NCBI GenBank assembly: GCA_900551155.1
Contig: URVA01000002.1
Location: 1 to 46,682, forward strand
Direction: 5' to 3'
DNA length: 46,682 bases
Source of the DNA: an uncultured Eggerthella sp.
GTDB taxonomy: Bacteria > Actinomycetota > Coriobacteriia > Coriobacteriales > Eggerthellaceae
This document shows, piece after piece, positions 18,101 through 24,435 of this stretch (its first letter is position 1; each line of letters opens with the position of its first letter). Made by a program: the position numbers and the translations under genes. The notes beneath the pieces are model-generated. The model did no database searches, was not told where the DNA came from, and was given only the letters and a program-made list of their open reading frames with translations.

Positions 18101-19008
18101 CATGGGAGGGCGGTATTGAATCGGTATTCCCTTACCGTCATGAAGATAAACAGGTTGAGCAGATTAACTGGTCTGATCGTTTGCCGCTGGTTTGCGATGA
18201 GAAGTTTGCAAAGCCTCGTGTCATTATTCCTGTGTTCCCAGGTACTAACTGTGAATACGATACTGCTCGTGCGTTTGAGCGCGTTGGTGCAGTACCGCAA
18301 GTGATGGTTATTAACAACCTTTCACCAAATGCGGTTATCGAAAGTACCAAGGCTTTGGTTTCTGCTATTAACAACAGCCAAATTATCATGTTGCCAGGTG
18401 GTTTTTCTGGTGGAGACGAACCTGACGGTTCTGCCAAGTTCATTACTGCATTCTTCCGTGCACCTGAGGTAACCGAAGCGGTCCGTGATTTGTTGCAGAA
18501 TCGCGACGGTTTAATGCTTGGTATTTGTAATGGTTTCCAGGCTCTGGTCAAACTTGGCTTGGTACCTTATGGCGATATTGTTCCCGCAACAGCGGATGCT
18601 CCTACGCTAACCTTTAACGAAATTGGTCGTCATCAAAGCAGACTTGTTCGTACACGTGTTGCTTCTAGCTTGTCGCCTTGGCTATCCTGCTGCAAGGTGG
18701 GCGATATGCATACCGTTGCAATCAGTAATGGTGAAGGTCGTTTTGTGGCAAACGATGAAGTGCTCGCTCAAATGAAAGCTGCTGGTCAAATTGCAACCCA
18801 GTATGTTGATGAGGCAGGTAATCCTTCTATGGATTGGGCGGTTAACCCCAGTGCTTCAGTACTGGCAATTGAGGGTGCTACCAGTCCTGACGGTCGCGTA
18901 TTTGGCAAGATGGGCCACAGCGAACGTAGTGGTAATGGTTTATACAAGAATGTCCCTGGCAACTTGTACCAGCCTATTTTTGAAGGTGGCGTTAACTACT
19001 TCGCGTAA
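15190..19008 (+). CDS. purL: phosphoribosylformylglycinamidine synthase, single-chain PurL
   Basis: A 1272-residue large-type FGAM synthetase that converts FGAR, glutamine and ATP to FGAM in purine synthesis. Order of parts: N-terminal PurS-like region, linker, two AIRS/PurM-type ATP-binding halves (VVDTYWSDHCRHTTF, NETHNHPTEIEPFGGAATCVGGAIRD and GGKDSMSGS are characteristic), and a C-terminal glutamine amidotransferase from about residue 1010 with FPGTNCEYD and the nucleophile C1113 in GICNGFQ; the triad His and Glu fall near GKMGHSER. GAAGGGTAGG precedes ATG 15190. The N-terminus (MVSRVYVEKKPGFDVEA) is of the form seen in Clostridia and Coriobacteriia. The gene is monocistronic, with its own terminator at 19151. 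Confidence 0.95.
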   Translation: MVSRVYVEKKPGFDVEAHQLLQELHTVITDGLPSTVTLRIINMYDVEGITDELFNQCVPTVFSEPQVDNASLELPVEGVRMGAAGSGEGVVEVPEGISLFAVEPLPGQFDQRADSASECIQLISQGERPTVRAVKIYVLEGSLSDEALAAIKRYVINPIESREASLALRDTLSMQIPEPQPVEVVNGFIDLDEAGLNQFLADRGLAMDLADITFFQKYFRDTEKRNPTITEIKVVDTYWSDHCRHTTFGTELTNVQIDDEVVKLAFDKYLAMRSELGREHKPVCLMDMGTIGAKYLRAHGGLKDLDESEEVNACTVKCKVDVDGEEQDWLFLFKNETHNHPTEIEPFGGAATCVGGAIRDPLSGRSYVYQAMRVTGAGDPTVPVSETLEGKLPQRKLVTTAAAGYSSYGNQIGLATGQVHELYHPGYVAKRMEVGAVVGATPANHVRREEPAPGDKIILLGGRTGRDGIGGATGSSKTQNVESIETSGAEVQKGNAPVERKIQRLFRRGEACRLIKRCNDFGAGGVSVSIGELCDGLLIDLNQVPKKYEGLDGTELAISESQERMSVALAAEDVDEFIGYAHEENLEATVVATVTEEKRLRMEWNGDAIVDVSREFLASNGAPKHQDVRVEQGETYEPSWAGDTLAERMNSLVTDLNVCSNKGLGERFDSTIGAATVLMPFGGKNQLTPAQAMVSKFPVDGETTTASAMAWGFNPYLSEKNQFKGAYLAVVESVARLVATGFTREAAYLSLQEYFERLRNEPIRWGKPTASVLGALMAQVDLKIGAIGGKDSMSGSFEDLDVPPTLISFAVSTGSIDRVVSPEFKRAGSKVVRIAPRFYDEDSLVPDVEGMNATFDLMERLIGEGSVAAAATPGYGCMAEVLFKMCVGNGLGLKLTDAGAEDAAASNIELDDLFTLAYGSFVVELAEGGDLQAILSEASDLVSVIELGETTSDYVFEAFGETIDMAQLQEAWEGGIESVFPYRHEDKQVEQINWSDRLPLVCDEKFAKPRVIIPVFPGTNCEYDTARAFERVGAVPQVMVINNLSPNAVIESTKALVSAINNSQIIMLPGGFSGGDEPDGSAKFITAFFRAPEVTEAVRDLLQNRDGLMLGICNGFQALVKLGLVPYGDIVPATADAPTLTFNEIGRHQSRLVRTRVASSLSPWLSCCKVGDMHTVAISNGEGRFVANDEVLAQMKAAGQIATQYVDEAGNPSMDWAVNPSASVLAIEGATSPDGRVFGKMGHSERSGNGLYKNVPGNLYQPIFEGGVNYFA

Positions 19009-19033
19009 TACGCAACTGATGCACATGGTGAAT

Positions 19034-19111
19034 GGGCGCGGCAAGCGTTCGCGGTAAATTGGCGTGACAAGTGTTCACGGGAAATGGACGTGGTGAATTG
19101 TTGCGGCAGAT
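19034..19111 (+). repeat. three imperfect 26-bp tandem repeats after purL
   Basis: Units at 19034-19059, 19060-19085 and 19086-19111 are each exactly 26 bp. Units 1 and 2 match at 20 of 26 positions; units 2 and 3 at 14 of 26. Each can form a short hairpin (CGCG...CGCG in unit 1, CGTGA...TCACG in unit 2), and the stem differences between units 1 and 2 compensate. The repeats lie between the purL stop and its terminator, so they would be in the purL 3' UTR. Confidence 0.55.
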
Positions 19112-19150
19112 GGGCTATTTGCTACGTTTACACTAAATATTGTTGAGTTT

Positions 19151-19185
19151 AGTAGGTGTCTATCATTGGTAGGCACCTACTTCTA
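19151..19185 (+). terminator. terminator after purL
   Basis: A 12-bp stem AGTAGGTGTCTA / TAGGCACCTACT (one G-U pair) with loop TCATTGG is followed by the T-rich stretch TCTATTGTT. The U-tract is interrupted but acceptable. Confidence 0.65.
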
Positions 19186-19330
19186 TTGTTGGTTTTGCCA
19201 AAACGCCCATCAAGTTTTGGTAATTTACTTTGGTAGATGATTATCTGTTTATACTATTAGCGCTTTCAGTTCTTTACTTGAGAGAGATTTAGTTTTCCTT
19301 TTTTCCTATTCGTCAAGATTTACAGCAAAA

Positions 19331-19411
19331 TGCACTATAACAGTGCAGAATATCCTGAAAAATGCACTGTAACAGTGCATAATTTACGATAGAATGCACC
19401 GTCATGGTGCA
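19331..19411. promoter_or_regulatory. three 17-bp palindromes at exact 32-bp spacing upstream of the methyltransferase
   Basis: TGCACTATAACAGTGCA (19331-19347), TGCACTGTAACAGTGCA (19363-19379) and TGCACCGTCATGGTGCA (19395-19411) are palindromes sharing TGCAC-N7-GTGCA. Their starts are exactly 32 bp apart, about three helical turns, so bound dimers would line up on one DNA face. A possible promoter lies just downstream (TTGCTG at 19413-19418, TTTAAT at 19437-19442, spacer 18), with the gene start at 19492. This fits an operator array for a dimeric regulator, acting as activator or repressor. In the third copy the inner bases changed in a symmetric way (CC...GG), which keeps the dyad. The rest of the 19009-19491 gap holds the 26-bp repeats and the purL terminator. 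Confidence 0.75.
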
Positions 19412-19491
19412 GTTGCTGAACAATAGGTAAGCTAGCTTTAATGAGTAATGGTTTAATGAACAACGGTTAACCTTCCAGGAAAATAAAGGTC

Positions 19492-20316
19492 ATGAACGTA
19501 GTATTTGCTAAAAAACTGTGCGAATTGAATAACCTTTTTTATCGAAATCAGGCGGTTTCCTTTTCCGACACTCGTCATGCTAAATGGCCTGGTTGGGAGC
19601 GCTGTTTAACTGAAGCTATCACCGTTTTTAAGGGTAAGCAAGATCTTCATGTTTTAGATGTAGCCTGTGGTAATTTGCGCTTTGAGGAATACCTGGCAAC
19701 CTATTGCGAAAATTCATCAATGAATTTACACGTCTCTGTGCATGCGCTGGACGCTTGTGACGATTTGCTTCCTGATATCTGTGCGGGAGCAATCAGCGCC
19801 CATTGTGATATGGAGGTCACCTATACTCACTGCGACATAATACAGGAGCTTGCGGATAATACTTTTAAAGACGTTTTGGCTTCTGAAGGTCCCAACAAAG
19901 AATTTGCGGATTTAGCAGTTGCCTTTGGCTTTATGCATCATATTCCACTCCCTGAATGGCGTTTGCAGCTGCTGAATGACATGATTTCTGCGACCGCGCC
20001 AGGGGGATTCGTGTGCATATCATTCTGGCGTTTTATGGATGATGAAGGTATGGCGGCGAAAGCCCTTAAAACGCACGAAGAGGCACTTGCTTATTACGCT
20101 CAAGGGCTTAACAGTGCTCAACAATTTAATGAGGGCGATTATCTTTTAGGGTGGCGAAATACACCAGGCGCTTATCGCTATTGCCATAGTTTCTCGGATG
20201 AAGAAATAGATTTCTTGATGGCGTCGGTTGCTGATAGGGCTGAATATTCTGCGCGTTTTCGTGCTGATGGACGTACGGGAAATCTTAACGAATATCTTGT
20301 TTTGCGAGTTCGCTAG
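19492..20316 (+). CDS. class I SAM methyltransferase, Trm9-like N-terminus
   Basis: A 274-residue Rossmann methyltransferase. SAM motif I is LDVACG at residues 55-60; later motifs are DLAVAFGFMHHIPL and APGGFVCISFW. The N-terminus has FYRNQAVSFSDTR (17-29) and WPGW (32-35), like the Y...A..FS.TR...WP pattern of Trm9-type enzymes that methylate carboxymethyl-uridine at tRNA position 34. The C-terminal ~90 residues (YLLGWRNTPGAYRYCHSFSDEEI) also suit a Trm9/TRMT9-like fold. An AGGA and an AAAGG lie within 20 nt before ATG 19492. The gene is behind a three-palindrome array. A tRNA role is inferred from the N-terminal pattern and the nearby Elp3-like gene, not proved; a small-molecule methyltransferase remains possible. 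Confidence 0.8.
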   Translation: MNVVFAKKLCELNNLFYRNQAVSFSDTRHAKWPGWERCLTEAITVFKGKQDLHVLDVACGNLRFEEYLATYCENSSMNLHVSVHALDACDDLLPDICAGAISAHCDMEVTYTHCDIIQELADNTFKDVLASEGPNKEFADLAVAFGFMHHIPLPEWRLQLLNDMISATAPGGFVCISFWRFMDDEGMAAKALKTHEEALAYYAQGLNSAQQFNEGDYLLGWRNTPGAYRYCHSFSDEEIDFLMASVADRAEYSARFRADGRTGNLNEYLVLRVR

Positions 20317-20339
20317 CGCGCAATGTGGCAGATGGTTTC

Positions 20340-21305
20340 CTATCGTTCAAGTTCGGAAATAAAGATTTCTATATCCCTGTTAACCTCATCGGGAGCATCG
20401 GTATTGGAATTGTGTCCTGCGCGAGGGATTTCCACAAAAGATAATCCTGTTTTCAGAGCCCATTGCTGGTTGTACTTTTTTGCCATTGCTGCCTGATCGT
20501 TTTCTCCCCAGAGAAGCAGTGTGGGGCAATTCGGCTTTCCGAAGGGATTAGCGCTCGATTCGCTTTCGGTTTTTTCGATGGCATCAGCTAAGATTTTGTA
20601 GCCATGTGCTGCAAGTTCGCAGAAATCTTTCTTATTGTAGTGACTCACGATTTTCCTCATAAGGCTTTGTCCGTATAAGGTAGTCGAACAGTTTTTTGCT
20701 GTCATGCGCTGCAGCATTCCCCAAGGGATGCTGCTATACATTCCTTTTGTATGCTTGAGCGCTGCAATTTCCCATTTGTGATAATAAGAGCGCGCAAGGG
20801 GAGCGGAATCGATACTGACAAACCCTTTTGCGTAACCAGGGAAGAGGGACAAAAAGGCCTGAGATACGTAGCCTCCCATTGATTGCCCAATCAAAATAGG
20901 GTCTTCAATCTGCTCTGCCTTCAGAATGTCGTGCAGCATGACGGCAAGGTCATTCATGGAAAACTCCAGTTTGAAAGGGCGAGATTTTCCATGTGCGGGT
21001 GGGTCCCATACAAAGCAATTTGCGGTTTCGGCAAAATAGCTCAATTGCCTATTAAACAAACGATGATCAGCGGTAAGTCCTGGCAAGAAGATAAGCCACG
21101 GAGCGTTGGGGATTGCTTGTTCGGCTAGCGTCTGGCTCAGACGAGAAAACATTACTGAAGCTGCTGCATCAGAAGCGATTTCGAGTTCTTCTGGCGATTC
21201 GGCGTTTTGATATGCTTCCGCGCTAAGGCCATCGGTGTAGCTAGAGGCGTAGGATATCCAGTAAACAATAGTGCCTGATTCTGTTTTGTAGTGGCGTTCT
21301 TCCAT
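20340..21305 (-). CDS. alpha/beta-fold hydrolase
   Basis: A 321-residue alpha/beta hydrolase. Nucleophile S142 is in GQSMGG; the acid is likely in LLLWGENDQA and the base is His in RAGHNSNTD near the C-terminus. The oxyanion segment is FLPGLTADHRLF. An unusual ~45-residue insertion rich in Glu, Ala and Ser (about residues 23-66) sits between the first two strands. No signal peptide is seen, so it is cytoplasmic. It ends only 23 bp from the convergent methyltransferase with no hairpin between them, so transcripts from both strands may overlap. Esterase or lyase-type substrate unknown. Confidence 0.85.
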   Translation of the reverse strand: MEERHYKTESGTIVYWISYASSYTDGLSAEAYQNAESPEELEIASDAAASVMFSRLSQTLAEQAIPNAPWLIFLPGLTADHRLFNRQLSYFAETANCFVWDPPAHGKSRPFKLEFSMNDLAVMLHDILKAEQIEDPILIGQSMGGYVSQAFLSLFPGYAKGFVSIDSAPLARSYYHKWEIAALKHTKGMYSSIPWGMLQRMTAKNCSTTLYGQSLMRKIVSHYNKKDFCELAAHGYKILADAIEKTESESSANPFGKPNCPTLLLWGENDQAAMAKKYNQQWALKTGLSFVEIPRAGHNSNTDAPDEVNRDIEIFISELER

Positions 21306-21390
21306 ACTGTGGTGCTGTCCATTCTGCTTGTTTCTAAAATATAGTAACGATAAGTAAATTGTCTAAAGATGGTTGTTGTTCTCTTGTTAC

Positions 21391-21481
21391 ACTAGCAAGG
21401 TCCTAGTGAAGCGACAATATGTCGCTTAAAAACTCCACGACGGACAAAAGGTGGGCGGCAAACAAAAGCGAAGTTAGTCGC
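21391..21481 (+). ncRNA. structured leader RNA ahead of a small basic ORF
   Basis: Several small stems follow each other: ACTAG / CTAGT (21391-21407), AAGCGACA-ATA-TGTCGCTT (21409-21427, perfect 8-bp stem with a 3-nt loop), and GGCG...CGCC with inner GCGA / TCGC (21453-21483; inner stem 21468-21481). A very strong ribosome binding site (AAGAAGGAGGTGA, 21508-21517) follows. This suggests a folded 5' leader or a small RNA. It matches no riboswitch class that I can name. Confidence 0.35.
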
Positions 21482-21523
21482 CAAATAAGTCAAAGACGAT
21501 TCTCTAAGAAGGAGGTGAGGCGA

Positions 21524-21880
21524 ATGTCGAAGGCAAAGCGCAAGCGCAGCGGAAAATCAAAGGCTCAGCGAAAGTGCACTTACGTTTCTAAAATAGGAGC
21601 GGTATGGCATCAGTCCGCTGAAGAAGCCACTTTGGCACAGAAGCCGCATTTTAATGGCTACGCTTGTGGGTACGGTGTTCATGGTGATGCGAAATATAAC
21701 CGCACACGCGAAAAACGTGCTTGGAAAAGCCAACTCAGACAGGAAGGAGCCTCGCGGGGCTCCTTCCTTTTTGGTCTATGTAAGGGAAAACGTTATGGTA
21801 GCGTTTCCTCTTCCCAGAATGCTGCGCAGTTCATTAGCACTTACTCCCTGGATTTTTCCAATAGGGGTAAAGTTCCATGA
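21524..21880 (+). CDS. small basic protein; reading frame runs through a terminator
   Basis: From ATG 21524 the frame gives 118 residues. The first ~25 are very basic (MSKAKRKRSGKSKAQRK); the middle has HFNGYACGYGVHGDAKYNRTREKRAWKSQL, which looks like a real conserved segment though I cannot name the family. A near-perfect Shine-Dalgarno sits 7 nt before the ATG. The part after about residue 73 is doubtful: a strong rho-independent terminator (21742-21773) lies inside the frame, and the rest is antisense to the end of the lipoprotein gene. Either the natural stop was lost by a small mutation before the terminator, or the mRNA ends without a stop. The upstream extension to 21419 lacks a ribosome binding site. 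Confidence 0.5.
   Translation: MSKAKRKRSGKSKAQRKCTYVSKIGAVWHQSAEEATLAQKPHFNGYACGYGVHGDAKYNRTREKRAWKSQLRQEGASRGSFLFGLCKGKRYGSVSSSQNAAQFISTYSLDFSNRGKVP
21742..21773 (+). terminator. strong rho-independent terminator
   Basis: A perfect 10-bp GC-rich stem GGAAGGAGCC / GGCTCCTTCC with loop TCGCGG is followed by TTTTTGG. It lies within the open frame of the small basic ORF and 3 bp from the stop of the minus-strand lipoprotein gene. On the minus strand it lacks a good T-run, so it mainly ends plus-strand transcripts. Confidence 0.85.
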
Positions 21881-22369
21881 ATTGGTGTCGTAATACACTG
21901 CAAGTTGATTGCCTTGATAAAGGATGATGTCTCCTGCTTCGGGGTTGGTAGGAGTGTCATTACGAGGCAAACTTTGCCCAATCGGTCCAACTTTTTCCAT
22001 GTTGGCGTAGTCTTCCATATTGATAGTCAAAGGACCTTGTTCAAGTAGTTCCACTAGAGCTTCAGCTGAAGAATTATCCTCTAAGGTTGCGGTTAGTTCA
22101 GATCCATTTACGGACAGAGTGATGGTATCGGTTATTTTATTTGACATGGCAGATGTTCCTTCCTGTTGATCTGAATACTCATTCGTCGAAGAAGTAGGTT
22201 GTTCGCTCTCTGTTGCCTCGTTTGTTTCAACGGATGTTGATTGTTGGTTGTTGTTTGCTTCGGTGGGCTCCGAACAGGCGCAAAGACTTATGCACATTGC
22301 AAAGAAAGCGCTTGTTAACAGAATACTGAGCAGGTATCTTTGTGCGCGAGTGTTGCGTTCTAGTTTCAT
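21776..22369 (-). CDS. lipoprotein with a cyclophilin-like domain
   Basis: A 197-residue exported protein. The N-terminus has a basic start, a hydrophobic core (YLLSILLTSAFFAMCISL) and a lipobox-like LCAC at about residues 29-32, so the mature protein should be lipid-anchored at Cys32. A Glu/Ser/Thr/Asn-rich spacer (33-75) follows, then a ~115-residue domain (ITLSVNGSELTATLEDN ... GDIILYQGNQLAVYYDTNSWNFTPIGKI) of the cyclophilin-like fold found next to flavodoxin genes. It overlaps the flavodoxin-like gene by 4 bp (ATGA-type coupling). Cyclophilin-like proteins of this kind are not known to be isomerases; ligand binding is possible. Confidence 0.82.
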   Translation of the reverse strand: MKLERNTRAQRYLLSILLTSAFFAMCISLCACSEPTEANNNQQSTSVETNEATESEQPTSSTNEYSDQQEGTSAMSNKITDTITLSVNGSELTATLEDNSSAEALVELLEQGPLTINMEDYANMEKVGPIGQSLPRNDTPTNPEAGDIILYQGNQLAVYYDTNSWNFTPIGKIQGVSANELRSILGRGNATITFSLT

Positions 22370-22884
22370 AGTGAAGCTCCAAAGGCCCTTAATTGTTCTG
22401 CCATTTCGGGAGACTTAGCGCGGGAGGTGGTTGCTTTGAATACGCCGCAATCTTTGACGCGGAAGTAACCGTGAAGGTAATCGTGGTAAATTCCTTCGGC
22501 ATAGGTATAGACATTATTTGCACCAGAGCACAGAAGGAGTGCCATTTGCTTGCAGGAACGAGGAATTCCTCCAGTGTAGGTGCGGTGAATCAGACAATGC
22601 ATTTGACCTGAAAATGATCCATAGTAAATTGGGCTTGCTATTACAATCATGTCCGCATTGTCCCAAAGGGGATACACCAAATCCATGTCATCACGCTGAA
22701 TACAATTTCCATTTCCTTTGGTGTGACAGTGTTCACATCCGCGGCATCCGTGAAGGTCCATACGCGCAATATTAAGAATATCTATTTGATGTCCCGCGCT
22801 TTTTGCGCCTTCCGCAAAAGCATGCACCATTGCAGCGGTACCACCTTGTGGCCGGGGACTACCATTAAGAACAAGAATATTCAT
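22366..22884 (-). CDS. flavodoxin-fold NAD(P)H-dependent oxidoreductase
   Basis: A 172-residue flavoprotein of the NADPH-dependent FMN reductase / flavodoxin-like group. FMN phosphate loop: LNGSPRPQGGTAAMV at residues 5-19. A Cys-rich segment CRGCEHCHTKGNGNCIQRDDM (49-69) precedes ASPIYYGSFSGQMHCLIHRTY, the second flavin-contacting segment; both are typical of iron-sulfur-flavoprotein-like family members. It uses NAD(P)H to reduce quinones, nitro or other small substrates. It is the middle gene of a three-gene operon between two cyclophilin-like genes, 17 bp from the upstream one, and divergent from a LysR regulator that likely controls it. Confidence 0.88.
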   Translation of the reverse strand: MNILVLNGSPRPQGGTAAMVHAFAEGAKSAGHQIDILNIARMDLHGCRGCEHCHTKGNGNCIQRDDMDLVYPLWDNADMIVIASPIYYGSFSGQMHCLIHRTYTGGIPRSCKQMALLLCSGANNVYTYAEGIYHDYLHGYFRVKDCGVFKATTSRAKSPEMAEQLRAFGASL

Positions 22885-22901
22885 TGGAGATCACCTTTGC
22901 C

Positions 22902-23267
22902 TTATTTTGTAAGTTCGATAGTTACGTCATAAGGACCGCTTAGCCTATGGAGTACTTCAAGTGATCCATCAACGCGACCCATAATGACCTGATCGCCATA
23001 GCGCATGGAATTTTTTTCATCGTCAAAAAGTACCGCAAACCAGCCGCCACCAGGGTTGTAGTTGATGTCGCCATTGGTCCACCCGTGGTGCACCTGTTCT
23101 TCGTCATAAGGCAATTCGAAAGGCATCTGTCCGCAGAAATCGATGCCAGTGCCATTAACGTGAACAGTGGTAGGTAGGTGTTCAGCGAAAGCTTTGGCGG
23201 TTTCGGTATCGTTAAGTTCGCCATAAACATCGGTATTACCAAAGTGCATAATAATTCGTTGCCCCAT
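22902..23267 (-). CDS. cytoplasmic cyclophilin-like protein
   Basis: A 121-residue single-domain protein of the cyclophilin-like family: MHFGNTDVYGELNDTETAKAF, FCGQMPFELPYDEEQVHHGWTNGDINYNPGGGWFAVLFDD and GRVDGSLEVLHRLSGPYDVTIEL. It has no signal peptide, unlike its lipoprotein relative two genes away. GGAGGACAAG before ATG 23267 is a good ribosome binding site. It is the first gene of the operon and faces the LysR regulator across a 179-bp region that contains the dyad at 23355-23385. Confidence 0.82.
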   Translation of the reverse strand: MGQRIIMHFGNTDVYGELNDTETAKAFAEHLPTTVHVNGTGIDFCGQMPFELPYDEEQVHHGWTNGDINYNPGGGWFAVLFDDEKNSMRYGDQVIMGRVDGSLEVLHRLSGPYDVTIELTK

Positions 23268-23354
23268 CTTGTCCTCCTAAAGAAATTATTTTCCAGGGTG
23301 CAGTCCTTATCCCTTTCCCTTTTCTATTGTGGTGCGCAGGCGTAATTAGTACAA

Positions 23355-23385
23355 TTTCTTATATCTAATAATGCGATATAAGAAA
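23355..23385. promoter_or_regulatory. LysR-type operator in the divergent promoter region
   Basis: Perfect 11-bp arms TTTCTTATATC (23355-23365) and GATATAAGAAA (23375-23385) surround a 9-bp AT-rich centre. The dyad sits between the LysR gene (start 23447) and the divergent flavodoxin operon (start 23267), the usual position of a LysR recognition site controlling both directions. That this LysR binds here is inference from position and symmetry. Confidence 0.7.
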
Positions 23386-23446
23386 CAATTATGATTTGCA
23401 TATAAGCCAATTTACTGGCTGCCTCTATGGGCTGGGTGGTATATCA

Positions 23447-24322
23447 ATGGAAATTCGTGTTCTTCGGTATTTTTTATCCGTCTGTGAAGAAGGGTCTATG
23501 TCAAGCGCTGCGAAAAAGCTCCGTGTAACGCAGCCGGCTTTGTCCCGACAGATTTCCGATCTTGAAAGGGAACTTGGATGTAAGCTGCTCATGCGCGAAA
23601 GTCGTGGGGTTGTTCCGACTGATCAGGGTTTGTATTTGCGCCGCCGCGCCCAAGAAATTGTGTCTTTGGCAGATCAAACAACATCGGATTTTTGCAATAG
23701 CGATGAAATAGTGGAAGGCGATGTGCATATTGGCGCTGGTGAAAGCGACGGTATGCGTGTGGTTGTGCGCTATATACGTGAATTTCGCGAGCGTTATCCT
23801 AACGTACACTTTCATTTGCATAGTGGAAATAGCGTTGATGTTTTGGAGCGTTTGGAACGTGGGTTGGACGACTTTGCCATTCTTATGTCGTATCCAGAGA
23901 TTAATCGTTATGCCCACATTCGGCTTGCACCTACCGATGCGTGGGGCGTTTTGATGAAAAGCGATGCTCCTCTTGCTAAAAAGGAAGTTGTGGGTCCTAA
24001 GGATTTGGCAAATGCTTCACTTATAGCGTCTGAACAGGCATTAAAAACAAGCGCTCTTACGCATTGGTTTGGGGAATATACCGAAAATTTAGAAGTGATT
24101 GCTACCTATAATTTGATTTCTAATGCGGTTCATTTTGCGCGTGAGGGTGCGGGATATGTGCTGGGATTAGACAGACTGGTTGCTACGGGAGGGGATACAG
24201 GACTGGAGTTTCGTCTTCTTTATCCGCCAGTGGTTTCTGTTATCGATTTCGCCTGGAAACAAAATCAGGTGCATGCGAATACAGCTAAGAAGTTTTTAGA
24301 ATTCGTTCGCACAAAGAACTAA
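23447..24322 (+). CDS. LysR-family transcriptional regulator
   Basis: A 291-residue regulator. The winged HTH is at residues 1-60: MEIRVLRYFLSVCEEGSMSSAAKKL then VTQPALSRQISDLERELG, the classic LysR recognition helix region. The co-inducer-binding domain follows from about residue 90 (GDVHIGAGESDGMRVV). GGGTGGT precedes ATG 23447; the longer open frame from 23396 lacks a ribosome binding site. It is divergent from the flavodoxin / cyclophilin-like operon and almost surely regulates it. The bound co-inducer is unknown. Confidence 0.92.
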   Translation: MEIRVLRYFLSVCEEGSMSSAAKKLRVTQPALSRQISDLERELGCKLLMRESRGVVPTDQGLYLRRRAQEIVSLADQTTSDFCNSDEIVEGDVHIGAGESDGMRVVVRYIREFRERYPNVHFHLHSGNSVDVLERLERGLDDFAILMSYPEINRYAHIRLAPTDAWGVLMKSDAPLAKKEVVGPKDLANASLIASEQALKTSALTHWFGEYTENLEVIATYNLISNAVHFAREGAGYVLGLDRLVATGGDTGLEFRLLYPPVVSVIDFAWKQNQVHANTAKKFLEFVRTKN

Positions 24323-24384
24323 TATTTGGAGCTTGTTTACTTAAAGAATTAATTAATCAATTTAGAATAATAAGATCTAAAAAA

Positions 24385-24419
24385 TAAGACCAATTCCATC
24401 AATGATGGAATTGGTCTTA
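24385..24419 (-). terminator. perfect 16-bp hairpin, likely terminator (stronger on the minus strand)
   Basis: TAAGACCAATTCCATC / GATGGAATTGGTCTTA with a 3-nt loop. On the minus strand the stem is followed by a run of T (complement of AAAAAA before 24385), a good rho-independent terminator. On the plus strand it follows the LysR gene but has no T-run. The minus-strand transcript it would end is that of the small gene at 24625-24891. Confidence 0.75.
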
Positions 24420-24435
24420 GACAATTTACTCACAA

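Noticed and set aside
19331..19411. Three palindromes as a small CRISPR-like array
   Set aside because: Repeats are only 17 bp and palindromic with 15-bp spacers; no cas genes; position before a gene fits operators better.
21391..21510. Leader before the small basic ORF as a T-box or known riboswitch
   Set aside because: No T-box sequence, no antiterminator pairing and no conserved riboswitch core could be found.
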